From: Crotophaga sulcirostris
Taxonomy: Eukaryota; Chordata; Aves; Cuculiformes; Crotophagidae
Length of the DNA: 64,000 bases
Direction: 5' to 3'
Assembly (NCBI GenBank): GCA_013397455.1
Contig: VYZB01000035.1
Location: 1,088,822-1,152,821, forward strand
Shown here piece by piece: positions 50,643 through 64,000 of this stretch; within the stretch, counting starts at the first letter, position 1, and each line of letters opens with the position of its first letter. Below the pieces are notes generated by a model. The model had not been told where the DNA came from and did not search any database. It worked only from the letters and a program-made list of their open reading frames with translations. The position numbers were made by a program, and so were the translations under genes.

Positions 50643-52567
50643 AAATGCATCCTTCTGTACCTGTTTATCCTCCTCTTCATTAACAGTTTTTTTAAATTTC
50701 ATTTTCTGTCTGCGATTCTGTTCTAAAAAAATGCAATTCAATATTATGCTATTGTATAGTGAAGAAAATGTGCTGGGTTTGTTGACTCGTAAACTGCTAC
50801 GTTTTGACTTTTAATGTCAAAAAGATGTGATTAGTGAAAGCAGAAGAAAAGGTTTCAAAGCTTTTGAGAGCTCTTTGGAGAGCTTAAAATCAGTGATGGA
50901 AAGCAGGAAACGTGCATTTCCTATCATACTTTTTTTCCGATTTCCAAAACATATATAATTATGACCAATCCCATTTAAATTACACTCTGGAAAAAATTAT
51001 TTAAACACTAGAAGATTCCACTGCATTAGGAAAAGTTTATAGCTGCATGAGAGAGGATGCTATGTTTAGCTGCCTAGAAATGTGGTTGAAGTCCAAACTG
51101 ACCCCACTGAAAGGATCAGAAATCTCTGTTATCCTTGCTAGGCAGTATTTGCATACTACCGTCAGAGTCAGATTTACTGGGGAAGCTGGAGGATGAGTAA
51201 CAGTGGCTAAGATAAAACATTTAAGATGTTGAAGTCAGATACGCAACCTCCCTGGCACCTGTGGGATGTTAGGAAGGGCCCATTTCACACCTGTTTGACT
51301 CTAGAAAAATCCACGGGATTATTCCCTTTCCTGTCCTTCAAAATATTTTTATGAAAGTTGATTGGAAAATCACGTCTTTCAAATGTTTCTGATTTTTATT
51401 TGTTCATGAACTTCTTTGCCATTTCCTCAACATTCTCTTCTGAAAGAAGAGGCATTTCTCAACACTTCTCTTCCATAAATGCAGTGTTAAGAGGTTGAAA
51501 AAGTTGGGCAGTAGCATTTTCTTTAGTAGGCTTATATCAAATAGATGATTGGAAATAGTCTTGCTCTGGTTATATCTACCCAAAGAAATGCAGAAATCAG
51601 TATTGCAGCTGTTTCCAGGCCTACTGGTGCACATTCGGTAGAGCATAAGGAATAAACTCGTTTCAAAGACAAACCAGTTTCATGAGTCAAAACAACAGGT
51701 CCCTACAGAACAGCCACATTTTCAAAGACAAAAAGAAACCTCTCTTTCCTTTCTGACAGGACCTGGGAAAGGAGGCACACAGGATGTTCCTGGGAAGGCT
51801 CAAAAGCCAGTGCTAAAAATGGTGCATATGTGATTAAACCTGTGCAAGGGAGTGCTACCTGAAAGCCCTTGAATAGCATCTTGCACTTCTGATTCTCAGT
51901 CCTGGAGCCCAAAGCAATGTCTTACTTCACTGGGTCTTAAAATCTTCACCTCTTTACATATAAACTATGCTTGGGTGAAGGAAAATGCAGAAAATGGTTG
52001 GGGGTGGATGAGAGGGAAGACATCGGGATATTTAAATGTTTTTTGTTCTCTCTGGGCAGAGATGAGCAGGCTATGTTAGCTGATTGTCTCCACTTATCTC
52101 TGTACTCTTCATTTCCCAGGGTTATGCAGCGTTTGGAGAAGTGCAATTCACTTACTACACAAGTTGCCTCTTTGATCCCAGGTCTGGCCAGTGATAGTCA
52201 GAGATCACAATGACTTTGATGTCAATGACTGTGGGGTGTTTGGGTGAAATGATTTGCTCTCAGCCTACATAAATCTCCTCACTGCATGCTCATGGCAGGG
52301 TCTTTGGGAAAGTAAAGCAGTGGGGAAACGATCTATATTTTGTGGTATAGCTCTGCTCACTGCATGTAAGGTGTTTTGGAGGAGTTTTGCCTGAGGGAAA
52401 CCAGTACTATTCCTGCTGCACTGCTGCAGAGAGGCTGTTGGATATATTAAGGCTTTGGTGTAGTAAGCTCTTGGATAAACCTCATTGATTTTGACTGCTT
52501 GTATACTTAAGTAGAGGTTAGCTTTTTGTGCTGGGTTGGATTGGTGCTACAATGAGCACTACAAAGA

Positions 52568-52993
52568 GCTGGTGAAGGGGTGGAGAACAAGTCTTATGAG
52601 GAGCGGCTGAAGGACCTGGGAATGTTTAGCTTAGAGAAGAGGAGGCTGAGGGGAGACCTCATCACTGTCTACAACTGCCTGAAAGGAGGTTGTAGGAAGG
52701 TGAGTGTTGGTCTCTTCTCCCAAGTGACAGGTGATAGGAATAGAGAAAATGGTTGCAAGTTGCACCCGGGAAGGTTCAGGTTAGACATTAGGAAAAATTC
52801 CTTCGCTGAAAGGGTGGTCAGGCACTGGCACAGCTGCCCAGGGAGGTGGTTGAGTCACCATTCCTGGAAGTGTTTAAAAGATGGGTAGATGAGTTTCTCA
52901 GGGACATGGTTTAGTAAGTGGACAGATATGGTTGGACTTGATGATCTCAGAGGTCTTTTCCAACCAGATGATTCTATGATTCTATGATTCTAC
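52568..52993 (+). mobile_element. CR1 LINE retrotransposon, 5'-truncated 3' end
   Basis: This is a 5'-truncated copy of a CR1 non-LTR retrotransposon, the dominant LINE family of birds and other reptiles. The sequence shows the typical CR1 3' segment: a stretch reading GAGAACAAGTCTTATGAGGA at its start, a middle part encoding the C-terminal end of the ORF2 reverse-transcriptase protein, the 3' non-coding phrase GGTTGGACTTGATGATCTCA followed by GGTCTTTTCCAACC, and the terminal octamer repeat ATTCTATG, ATTCTATG, ATTCTAC at 52,971-52,993. There is no poly-A tail, as expected for CR1, which ends in a short tandem repeat instead. No clear target-site duplication is visible. The left boundary is uncertain by about 10 bases. 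The copy is short, lacks the catalytic RT core and endonuclease, and is therefore dead. The orientation is plus. Assignment to CR1 is near certain; the subfamily is not assignable by eye. Confidence 0.96.
52580..52914 (+). pseudogene. CR1 ORF2 C-terminal remnant, frameshifted
   Basis: The reading frame inside the CR1 copy encodes the tail of the ORF2 polyprotein. Recognisable family phrases are [20 protein letters not shown] near the start, then [10 protein letters not shown], then [10 protein letters not shown] and ERVVRHW. The frame shifts at about 52,830-52,835, where one base appears to have been lost between the codons for the HW motif and the following [13 protein letters not shown] motif. 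The family sense continues in a different frame up to a TAG at 52,912-52,914. The unshifted frame runs on to 52,888 with unrelated residues. There is no ATG near the start; the left end simply follows the truncation of the element. This is non-functional repeat sequence, not a host gene. The family assignment is based on recalled CR1 ORF2 motifs and the break is read directly from the bases. Confidence 0.85.
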
Positions 52994-53758
52994 ATTACTT
53001 GAATTCCTTCCCCCTCCTTCCCAAGCTGTCAATATTTTATTTTCAGAAAGAACAGAAAGAAAACCATGGAGAGGGAAAAAAGAAAACCGCATTATGATGA
53101 GGTGCATTGCCTTTTCTAGTTCTTTAGATTAATGATTGATTTACCAGGAAATGTGTTGTTATTACGAATGTGGGACCTAATTTGGATTTTGTTGCTTGGG
53201 AGTTGCCTGGGTAGAGAAAGAAAGTGGGATCCGACCCTTATTTTTGCACCTCTTCTCAGCCTTGGGAATGTGCATGTTCAAATAACATTTGTCTCACTCC
53301 TTTTGCACGAACTGTTTATCACTGCCATTTGCTGAAGCAGACCAAATACTATAAGCACAGAGGAGCCCAGACTGCACACTTACTCTGCCCTGTCAGGCAG
53401 TAGCTACATTTTGGAAGGAAACCGCAGTACAAAAGTGGGATCTCAGGTTCCATGCAGCGTATGCAAAGAAGTTTCATTGAAAATGTCAGGTTTACCTTGG
53501 CAGAGCCAGCCTTTAGTAGGGATTAAGGCTGCAAAAACCACTGAATCATACTTTGTGTTTCCATCTGTGTGCCAGGTCACAAACATAAATTGTAATGTTG
53601 GCCCTCATCCGTCATCACATAACGCTCTGGCATACTTTTCATTCCCTGAATATGAGTGGAATGAGAAGGTTACTTGGAAAGTCATCTGTCTGAGAAGCTG
53701 TCCTGTTACAATTAGTGGGCAATCTTGAATTTCATCTCTGGAAGATTATGAAGTGAAT

Positions 53759-53771
53759 GGGGGGGGGGGGG
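53759..53771 (+). repeat. Homopolymer G13
   Basis: Thirteen consecutive G residues. A run of this length can stall polymerases and its length is uncertain. Confidence 0.93.
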
Positions 53772-54462
53772 AATGGGATGTGTATGATAAGTTACCAGAG
53801 TTTCTGGTAAGCCAATCTGACCATGACCCAAAAGGCTGAAGCAAAACAAAGTTGGGGGAATCAGACAATGGGAGAATCAAACAATGCTACTTTTTTAAAG
53901 AAAACTGTGTAAAGATGATCTCAAATAGCTAAATTTGGATATAGACAGAAGTTTAAATTTCAAGCAATTCCAAACTTTAGAGCTATTTAGAGATGGGAGT
54001 TGGGTTTGGCTTGCATCTGGCACCAAGGAATAGCTTTCCTTTCTAAAGGCTTCTCAATGCCAGAGTGAGTGAAAGGCAGCTCTTAGGTGGGAGCAGTAGA
54101 ATAAGGAAAAACAGCAGTCAGCTGGATAGAGGCCATAGCTGTAAACCACTCATGTAAAGTTAGCAATGACAACCTTGCAGGTTATCTGAAGATATCTTCT
54201 TTGAATCTCTTCACATCTGTACTACAAGTCAAGGGCTGACTGTCTTTAGCTGCGCTTCTCTCACAATACCTGCAAGTTGTGTACAATCTCACTTGGCCAT
54301 ACTTTTTAGAGATCTGCAACAGCCAACCTAAACCACTCTGGAGCTGTAGTAAGGCAAGAAGGACAATGTTTCTTTCAAATATACAGAGGACATTATCCTT
54401 TCAACAGCTTTCAGACAGACTGCAAAAGAAACTTTGTACTTCAAACTTTAGTGATAAATATG

Positions 54463-54488
54463 TTCTCTCTTTTTTTTTTTTTCTTTTC
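54463..54488 (+). repeat. Polypyrimidine (T-rich) tract
   Basis: TTCTCTC followed by a long T run and TTCTTTTC. It is not followed closely by a convincing exon. Confidence 0.85.
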
Positions 54489-57400
54489 GTGGTCAGGAAA
54501 TGTGTTACTATTTTTCGACTGGCTGTTGTGTGGGATATTAGATGCTCTGAGAGGAAAATAAATGCTTAAGGCTTCCTTCCTCTGGTATTTCATTAATACC
54601 AAGAAGGATGCTGGGTAGTGTTGCTTTAATTAGCAGGCTTTTGTTAAAATAAGTGGTTGGAACTACCTGATTGTAGTTTTACCCAGCAAAAGAAATAAAA
54701 AAAATTACATCCTAGAACAGAACATTGCCTCTAGCAAGAGCAATGCTTATAATATGTTTGGCTATATGTGTCGTACTTCACAATTTTATTCCTGACTCCT
54801 GCTGAGGACTGACTTAGGTCTTGAGACATGAGGACTGTGTTTCCTGTACTAACTAATTTAACTGCTTGGTGACTTGGCATCACTGCTTTTTTTGCCCCCT
54901 TCTCTAAACCTATGTGTCATGTAGTCTTTTGTTAGAAAGGTTTATTAGATATTTTTGTCAGACTATAAGTTAAGGTATTTTTTACAGTGCTCCTGACTTT
55001 TCATTGTTTACTCAGTTCTACCTTAACTGCTTTCCTTTTTTGTTTGCTATCAGCAACACTGAGAACCACAGTGTTTGGGCACTGACAGGGTAGTGGTCGG
55101 TGTGAATGCTTGGTTTCATCCTGGATAACACCCACAGAATTTTGCAGGTGTCCAGCGATGCTTAGAAGAGCATGATTTGGCTGCATGAGCAGAAATTTCT
55201 TTACCCATTACCATGGTGGATATTATCAGCGTTCATACAAAGGCACTGCTTCATGCATTGGGTATACATCTCTCTGTAAGGAACTACCACAACATACTGT
55301 TCCATAAGAAAATTTTATCCTAAATCTTAGCAGTGTGTGTGGGTTGCTTCCTGAAGTATGAAACTTTCTATATTTGCTCTGTTTTTATCTTACCATCATT
55401 ATTGCTGGTTTTGTAATTTATGTAATTCTGGTTTGAGTTCCCGTGAGCTCTTCCCCAGCATTGTTTCAGTTTGTTCTGCAAGCACATATTAGGCAGCAAA
55501 TTACAAAAGAACTGTTTCTAAATGGGGAGCATTTTGGACAAAAGCAGAAAACTGTAATTATTTCAATAAGGATTGAGCAAGCCATCAGGATTAACAATGT
55601 TGCTTTTCCAAATGTGCCACTGTTCTGATTAACTTATGTGCTTATACAATCCCTGCCGTGGCAGTGACCGTAACCGAATGCCTGTAACTGCAGGCAGAAA
55701 GCTATTAGAGCTCATGCACAAAAAAGCAGCTGTTTTAGTTTTCTACTCATCAAAAGCCTACAGTGCCCAAGTGATGCCAGCTAAGTATTTGTTTCTATGG
55801 GATTATTCTCTCTTTCTACCATTCAAAATACTTTTTTTAATTGCAGAATAGTACAAATTTGATCTGTTAATAATGTTTTTTTTAAAAGTGCGTTCTTCAA
55901 CACATTCTTTGGGTAGTGTGGAAAAACAATCCTTGAAGCAGAGAAAACAACCCTAATTCTGCTGACCACTTGAGGGAGGTGGTGTGTTGTCTGGAGGGTG
56001 GAACTGAAACCAATGTTGTTATTAGCTTGCAATAGAAATATCAAAGTTTAGAGTTTTTTGTAGGCAAAAGGGAACACTGGACTTCAGCAGTGACTGCTTT
56101 TCCTCAGGAAGCCATTCCCCATGCAGTCTATGATAATTCATTTGTCACTCGCCAGTTTCTGCTTTGTGAAGGGCATACAGTTTACAGAATAAAGAAGAAT
56201 GAAGATTGAACAATTAAATCTCTTCATTCTCATTAGAAATTAATTGGAAAAAACCCTAAAATCTGAGAAAGGGGTTTGAAAGCTGTCAGAGCAAAATGTG
56301 AGATTTCAATAGCTGTGCAACATATTTTTCAGAATAAGGATATTTACTGACTGGCCTGAACTCAAGTAAAATTATGAAAGTAGAAGTTCTTCATTCCCCT
56401 CAACAAGTTATGTGCAATACTTGGAAACTCGACCTTTTATCCCTTCCTCTATCTTCCCTTCTGTCCTTCAGATGTTTGGCCTGGCGGTCCTGCAGAATGG
56501 CCAAGGTAAAGACAATACAAATGTGATATGATGTTTTCCCATGTGAAGGAGTTGGAGGTGAGCCTAGAGTTGAAATCAGGAACTGAAACATTTCAGAGCT
56601 ATTGTCAGATCTGGGGTTCAGGCCTATTCAGATGAAAATGGGAAAACCAGCTCTGCAGTCCAGAGCAGCCCAGTCCCATACATGGGGCACTGTGTACAGC
56701 AGAGCTGTGGAAGAAGTAGGAACTGCAGAAGCTCAGCTCATCAAGCACGTCATCACCAATGGCCAACTGTCTCCATGTTCTCTGAAGAAGGTATTGCCAA
56801 GTCTAGACTAACAATCATCCTAGAAAATAGAGCTAGAGTGGCTTGAGAAGTGGAGAGACAGAAACTGACTAAAGCAGAAAATCGGGTTTTATTTTCTGAG
56901 TAGAACAGAAGCTACTGCATGTCTTCGCTCCTGTTTATAAGTTCTAGCTTAGTGTGTGGACTGTCTAGAGCAGGGTGACATAGCTGATTTATACTCAGCC
57001 AACAGTGCTTTATAATCCTGGGAACCTTTTCCATGCTTGTTCACCTAACCAGTTGCTCCCCATCCTGCACTGAAGCTGATCCCTCCTGGCTAAGTGTAGT
57101 ATTTTTGTTCTTCCTTATTGAATACCATCCTGTTTTTTTCATGTAACTTCATTTTGCAGGATCATTCTGAGGCCTTTGGCATGTCTGAAGCTCCACCCTT
57201 CCTATTGTCTGCAGATTTAATAAGGGCTTTCTGTTTTCCATCGCCTAGACTGTTCATGAAAATATTCTTGCTGAAGGAGATTTCCCCCAGACCCTGGTTA
57301 AAAGTGATTGTCTTAAATCTAAAACACATTTAATGGTTCTCCTAAAGCTTTATATTTGCCTACTGTAACTCAGGATATTCTGTATATAATGTAAGCATTT

Positions 57401-60400
57401 TAATTAGGTGAACTTTCTGAAACATACAACCTCAACTTTTCAACAAATGGTGTACTGCAAAAGTGAGCAGACACTTTTCCAAATAAGTCCCTGTAACTGT
57501 GCATCCTGCTTTCTGATCAGATGAATGGTCCTTTACAGATCATCAGACTTCCTACCTAAAATACTCTGCATTTAGGAATCTGTGCTCAATAGCTTGAGCT
57601 TTTTCTGGTTTTCTGCCACTTTTACTCTGGTATCAAATAGATTTTGAATCCCAAAATAAAAAAAATAACTGTGTGAGTTTTCAGATTACTAAGAAAATTA
57701 AGTCTTCTGGGAAGTGAGGGTTCCAAGTGACAATTGTGACAGAAATAATGCACAGCCTCCGTATTAATAAGAACATGTTTAACAAAATGTCAGCAACAAT
57801 ATTCCGTAGCTAACCAAGTTACAACTGTCTTCTTTTCCTCACCAACAAAACAGATTTTATCTTACACACTTACATCATGTTGACTGTTAATTTTGACAGG
57901 GTCTCAGTTCTCCTTCATTTAGCTGGCAATATTTTAAGAAGCTACAAGCTCTTCCATTTATTATCCTCTTCCACTTCTTTTTTTCTGCATCCTGTCTGTT
58001 GAGCTGATATTTTCTTCCATGACAGCTCTTCTACCAGGGACTTGCATAACCTCTTTTGCAAATTAACCAAATCAACTATGACTGCTTTTATTTGAGTTCC
58101 TAAAATGCACTTCTGAAAGGACCTAGAAGTGCTCGTTATTCCATATGAAGGACACAGTAGTAAGTTAGATGACTCACAAAAAATGGAATACAAAATGCTT
58201 GATGAGCTCCATACCAAAAAAAAGGAATTAATATGACTATTTTTAAAATATACGCAGTATATATTAGTTTTTAATCTTGAAGAAGACTTACCAAAAAGTT
58301 AAAAGATACAGACAAAATACAGTTAAGTGGCCATTAAACAACAACTGCACACACAGTACTTCCCTATGCACTGTGGATTTTTAGCAGGGTTTGGACCAGA
58401 TTTGTCCAATACAACCTTTCTTAAATTGACTTTCTTTACTGTCATAGTACTTCTATAGGATCACTACCTTCCTTGCTGCTGAATGTCTCAGTCAGGGATT
58501 TCTTGGAATTTTGCTTATAAAGATGAAGACCAAATAGTCTGAACTCACTGCCCATTTTAAAAACACCTACTTTTTGCATTCCTGTTAATCTAATGCTCAG
58601 GTAGGTATTAACAGGGCACTGATAAAATTGTTTAGAATCCATTTTTTAGCTAAATTATTGTTTATCACATTAAAAAAGAGCCAACAGCAGAAGGTTGCAC
58701 CCATGGAGGGTGAAGGTTTCAGGTAGTTTATATCTTATTTAAAAAACACATGAGCAAAAACCCCTTAGTCAAAGAATTCTGTTGTAAATATGGCCAGGAG
58801 TGGTATGTATTTTGTTATCCCCTCTTTTGATTAGCTTGTTACTTTATGCTTCACTGCTGGTGACTAAAACAAAAGTCACGTTCACATCTACTCAACCTAG
58901 TAGAGGCAAAAAAGACATAGCAAAAGACTTCCGCTGCGAGTTATGGTATGGTAAGATTTGTTCCACTGAATGCAGTAACATGAGCTATGATAATGCTGTA
59001 GTGGCTGCAGTGCACACACTGTTTCCAGGACTGATTGATGCCATTTCCATATATAGTTAGGAGTAAGACATTGCTTTTGAAAATAAAATAAAAACTTTCC
59101 CTTTTTAGGAGCAAGCACCACTTTGGCAACACAACCAGTCCCAAGTACATTAGTTCTTTTGGTCAAAACGCTAACAGGGTACTTTGTTAACAAAATGTTT
59201 GGGTCACGATGAGGTCAAAGCATGAACTGTAAGACTTTTTATGAGCTAAATGTTTCCAAATAGCACTCCAAGTTGAAAGTGCTGAAATTAAAGCTTTTCT
59301 CCTGTAAACAGGGTGTTGCTGAGATGAGTGTATCTTGTTTTTTTCAATTACTCAGCAAAAGGTGATGGGACTGCAATGACATGGCTCCGTTGAGCAAAGA
59401 CAGATGTCATCAGAAACATCTGGATGGTAGGAGCACTTTAAGGAACAGATAATAAAGATATATTTGTGTTCCCACTTTCCAGCTTGGCAACTACTTGCCT
59501 GTTTCCCAAAGTTAAAACTTACTGCAACAAAATATTGTCTCAATTGTAGACATGAAACTGCTATTCTGATCTAGTTAGCAAAATAATAACTTTCCCTGTT
59601 GTAGTGATACTTCTGGAGTCAGGTCTAGAATTGCAAATGCCCACGGACATTCATTCCCAGTGGGATGGACTATCAGTAGGTGGGAGCTCACCAGCTGAAC
59701 TGGTACTTCTACTCCATTACATCCTTGGGAAGAGTGAGCTATGACTTTGGACGCTGTTCTAATATAGAAATTATTTTACTTTGCTATATTTTTAGCGACA
59801 AAATTTGTACTATGGAGAAGGTAGTTCATAATTAAAATTTACGTAGTATCTGGAAGTATAAGATATTTCTTATACAACTAAATCCACTCTTTACCCCTCA
59901 GCAGAACACAAATTAGCTGCAACAGTGCAAGGTATTAAAGTGAGATAATTCTGAAAATAAAAAACATGACTAAAAGCATATGAATTTTGAGTAGAGAGGA
60001 ACAGAAACAAATGTAGTTTCCTATGCTCTGCAGGCCATGACATCATGTAATCCAGAAATTTCCAAAATTATGCATGGATCTGTGCAAGTTTCAGCTACCC
60101 AAAAACATTCCAGATATTCTAGGCACATTTTTTCTGTCACCATGAATGAAGCATGACAGTGTTAACTCTGAAAAACCTGAACTGCTGCTTGCATTCAGAA
60201 AAACAATATTGTTATATAATTGTGTCTAATTTGCTTTGTACACAGTAGAAAATCAGAAGGGAAACTTTTGAAATAAATGGCATTGAGCTAGAACTAGGCT
60301 GTCTCCTTTGCTTTTTGGGGCATCAGTTGCTTCATCGTAGAAATTATGACAGGCTTTAGCATCATGGTCTTAATGGACAGGATCATAGTTTTCGAAGTTG

Positions 60401-60597
60401 CTGTGTGTTTTTGTTATAGAAGAAATGAAGTTGAAGAGAGCATGAATTGGCACATAATTTGTGGAAGACAATGTTTTTTACGGAGAATACAATATGAAGT
60501 TGCCATGAGAGGAGAGTTTGTTTTTTTTAATTACATACACTGCATACTGCTGTGGTCCTTGTTCTGCAGACTTGGCAAGCGAGCTATGCACTAAAGC

Positions 60598-60611
60598 AAA
60601 AAAAAAAAAAA
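60598..60611 (+). repeat. Homopolymer A14
   Basis: Fourteen A residues. No retroposed gene body or SINE is recognisable upstream. Confidence 0.9.
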
Positions 60612-63600
60612 TCAAAATATTTCTTCCTTAGTTCTCTAACGGGACTCATTGCTGAACGGACCCTATGCTCTGCAGACCCATGTTGGCTCTGTGCTGGCAT
60701 TTGCAAAGGCAGCATATTTTCTCTTTGAGACTTTTTCGTGCAAGGCACAGATCGTGGCTGTCAGCATCTCCGTCTATGACATATCGAATACGAGTTTTCA
60801 GCACATAAGGACTTCATTATGCACCACAGGCTTTGGTTTTCCTCTCCCTCTGCCCTCGCCCTCCTCAGCAGTAGGAGAGGTTCAGACCAGATCTGTCACT
60901 GACAGGATCACCTGGACCGGAAAAGTGCAGGCAGGATTTCAACACACTTGCTCCCTTGTTCACCACCCCTCCATGCCTGCTCCCCACTGGTGGGGTGGCT
61001 CTCTGTGACCCATAGCAGTGCCACAGCTCCCTCCTCCATCTCCTCCTGGGTTAGGGCCAGTGAGAGTCAAAAGGAAAAAAAACAAAGAAGAGACACCCTC
61101 CTCTGACAAAAAGGCCTCTCATAATGAACAGATCCTGTTACAGAGCAGGTGAGAAAAAATAAGAGGAGATCCTTTATCAGTCAACTCAGCCTGGAGAGAT
61201 GGAGAATGAAAGCAACCTTTGAAACAACCTCACAAGACAGGTGATAGAGCTGGTGGGAACACTTCTAGCACAGCTTGCACCCTCCTCCTTGCTGTGACAT
61301 TGTTCACAGGTGTTCTGCAGTACCCAAAGCTAGATGGTCTCTACCTGACCGCAGATTTGGCTCTCCAAGGCAGCAGGTAGGGGTGTGATGAGCTCTCAGG
61401 AAAAGGGTGCAGCTCACCCCACTGTTGCCTTGCCAGGCTGTGGCTCTGACTTCCAGGTCATCTCACATGCAGAGCTTGGTCTCCTGTGACTTGCACACCT
61501 GTGCCTGCGAAGCAGACCACCTACTTCTACTCCTTTTCCCCATACCCTGTGCATATAGGTTTCTGTCAGTAGTGAAGCAAGACCTCCCAGCAGAAATCTC
61601 CAAACCTGCTTCCAAGCATCGGACTGGAAGGCTGCATTCCTCTATCTGCTGGGATTTTCTTTTTCTTTCCATGAGCTAACACTGTAAATCCCACAGCAAG
61701 GCATGAATAAACAAAAACTAGGAAGGATTAGGATGTACTATTTAGCGAATCATGACTAACGCAGCCCCGTCTTGCTTCCTCTGAAAGCGTGCCACAAAAG
61801 TTCAACAAATATTATTGTGAAATGAACCACAAAGTCTTTACACACTTTAGAAATGGCATCTTCACCCATTTTCCCTGGCAAAAACCAAGTGGATTTAGTT
61901 TCTAGTTGATGGGAAAACCTCTAAATTTAAAACACTTGATAATTGACACAAGACTGGAGTTTTTTAATTCTCTTCCTCCCTCCTACACCCTTCCTGTATG
62001 GCAAATATAATTTAGCAGAAAATTCCAAAAGTCAGAGGGTTTTAATCAAGATGAGAGGCTACTTGCTTTGCCTTTTGCTAGGAAAACACTCAGCAATGCC
62101 TCCTTCTGTGAAGTGAAAGATTTAGAAATATTACTGGGACACCCACCTCTTGTACGTGTAATTGCTGTAGATGTCCAGGGGAATGGAACGTATAGAAGGG
62201 GTGTTTTCTGGTACACAAATACAGGGAAAGAAAAAATACTTTCTTGTTGTAATGTGACCTGTGGTGTTATGAGAGCTTGTATGATTATATGTGTATGTGT
62301 ATGATGTTTATATGCTTCTTAGACATAGACATATTTATGGTTTTGAAATGTTGGCCACAAGCAAGTTTTTTTTAAAAAAGCATAGCCACTAGCCTTGGGA
62401 TAGATTAAAAGACTCATTTGTAAAAAAGGCCAGAGGAAATGCTGGAAAGGGAGGACAGGCTGAGGTTCTAAAATTGCTCATTACAGTATTATTTGTAAAT
62501 ATTTGTTATAACACCATTTTAAAAACAAAATCTCCTAGACAATACATACAGATCCTTACCCATGTACATAAATTTAAATAAAAACTGAAGTAATGAGCAA
62601 GCAAGCACACCTGTTATTGTCACAAATTTAATTCCTTTTAGTATCACAGGTGCTGTAATTCCATGTCCCAGGCAGCTACAGACAATTTTGAGTGCCAAGA
62701 AAACTGACCACAGGATTTTAGCATCTTAGAAAATATGTCTGTGAGTGTTATGATCTTTTAATACAGGGAAACAGGCTTAGAAATTTTAGTCTTGCCCAGA
62801 TATTCCCTATACTGCAGATGAGTATTTTTCTTTCACTCATGGGATCAATTCCTTTGCACTAACAAGGATCCACCCACTCCTATTCCTTGTCCCCTGGCTT
62901 AGCATCTCCCTCAAAATCCTCACATGCAGTTCTTTGTGTCTACAAGAACCTGATTTTGCAGAAGATAATCCTGAAGGAGGGGAAGGGAAATATTAAAAAT
63001 AAGTGCTAAGAGGGGCACAGAAAAAAAGTTCTGGTTAAACCACCATTCTCACCGAGTTTTAACTCGTACAAACTTCAGAGCCCTTACTTTAGAATTTTAT
63101 TCCCTCTCAATATGGAGAAAAGTTGTTGTCCGTTCTTTCCACAGAAAGTATTCACTGTCTCCATTTACCAGTAGCCCTTCTGCTATGCTAAGGAAAGTAA
63201 TGCCCTGTTCACAGCTCAAGAGATCCTGTGGACATTTTTTATTCTGAAGACTGTTTTAAGAACAAACACAATGAAAGATTGAAACAGATGGCAATTTATT
63301 AATCTGTAAAGTTTGCATGTATTTTCAATAATATTTTTCTAAGTCTTTAAAGATTCTTCTTATCCTGACATCAGTAATTTGAAATTGCTTTTTTGAATAA
63401 AATGAATCTGCTTGACTCTCAGTGAAGCTGCAGTGTCAGAAGATAGCAGTCTCTTCTTCATAATTTTGCTGTGCTAACGTGCGTTCTTTCTCTGTATATT
63501 TTTAAGACTGCTATAAACTTTGATATTCAAGAGCGAGTCCTGCATGCAGCACTCAGCATGGATTCATACAAAGTTTTAATGTAGTTTTTGTTTTCCCCCT

Positions 63601-64000
63601 TATTCCTTGTGCCTAAAACACGGAGCAGACACTTCTGGAAAGCTGTCTGCATGCTCACTAATTACTTTGAAGATATGTTTAATATTTGAGCTGTGATTTT
63701 CATCCAGAAAAGCATTTTTGGCTTTTCCTTACTCAATCAAATCTTTCCATGTGGTTATTAATTCTAGATTTTATTATAGTTTCCATGTATCCCCTATGTG
63801 GAAGTGAGACTTTCTAATCTATAGTTCCCCAGATCTTCCCTGACAGCTTAAAAATGGTGTCACATTTGTTGCTTTCTGTTTCTATAGGAAAGAGATTGAT
63901 TTTAAGTGACAGATTACACATAACATTTTCACGTTGGTACGTGCATTCCTTCAGAAAGCCTTAGTGAACACCATCTGGACCTTCTGATTTCCTACTTCTC

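Larger units (their letters stand above)
46576..52567. other. Non-coding DNA with scattered repeat remnants
   Basis: Holds the 33-bp tandem duplication, the inverted SINE-like pair and T-rich tracts. The 48.1-48.4 kb stretch is AT-rich and repeat-free with CGTACATTAAATTTACATTT-like sequence. No gene is supported. Confidence 0.7.
52994..64000. other. Non-coding DNA, no gene found
   Basis: Only homopolymers (G13, T-rich, A14) and short AT-rich motifs stand out, including TATTTGTAAATATTTGTTAT near 62.5 kb, which carries forkhead-like TGTTTAC/TATTTGT-type cores. Open frames are at most about 119 codons and unrecognisable. Confidence 0.72.

Noticed and set aside
60832..60880. Pyrimidine-rich TTTTCCTCTCCCTCTGCCCTC... 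ending CAGCAG, like a 3' splice site
   Set aside because: No credible donor follows and the downstream frames are not recognisable.
1..64000. CRISPR arrays, operons, prophage or other prokaryotic systems
   Set aside because: There are no regularly spaced repeats and no packed open frames, and the CR1 LINE shows a vertebrate genome.

Overview
This window is vertebrate nuclear DNA, most likely from a bird. The best evidence is one unambiguous CR1 (chicken repeat 1) LINE 3' end at 52,568-52,993, ending in the CR1-type terminal octamer repeat (ATTCTATG, ATTCTATG, ATTCTAC). The rest fits a bird: the DNA is moderately AT-rich, CpG-poor and sparse in interspersed repeats, with no operon-like arrangement and no long open frames. 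The species cannot be assigned.

I find no protein-coding gene that I can defend. The longest open frames (178, 165, 137 and 134 codons) look like chance frames: none has a recognisable domain, the longest runs through a trinucleotide repeat, and two computed frames only cross unread bases. The window is best read as intergenic DNA or a very long intron. A few places carry good splice-acceptor and splice-donor pairs, the best being 18,248-18,321 (+), but these remain candidates.

Layout. 1-10.2 kb is non-coding, with a strong 15-bp hairpin at 1,025-1,060 and short simple repeats. 10.2-20.3 kb opens with a long polypyrimidine tract containing a perfect 27-nt mirror repeat, and holds the best putative exon and a MIR-like SINE remnant. 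20,309-21,038 is an assembly gap of Ns. 21.0-35 kb holds an inverted-repeat cluster beside the gap, two AT-rich stretches that look like conserved non-coding elements, and a purine-rich tract. 35.1-35.4 kb is an old tandem duplication of about 184 bp. 36-46.5 kb is non-coding, with a hairpin that has two mutually exclusive folds at 41.5 kb. 46.5-53 kb is the most repeat-rich part: a possible hAT terminal fragment, a 33-bp tandem duplication, a head-to-head pair of tRNA-like SINE fragments, and the CR1. 53-64 kb is non-coding with homopolymer runs.

No genes can be shown to work together here. If the window is functional, the likely elements are distal regulatory sequence (the AT-rich, TAAT-rich, simple-repeat-free stretches) or a non-coding transcript. 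Both ideas need cross-species alignment or RNA evidence. I recognise no previously undescribed multi-gene system. The most unusual items are the hairpins, especially the two whose 3' arm can pair with either of two 5' arms.
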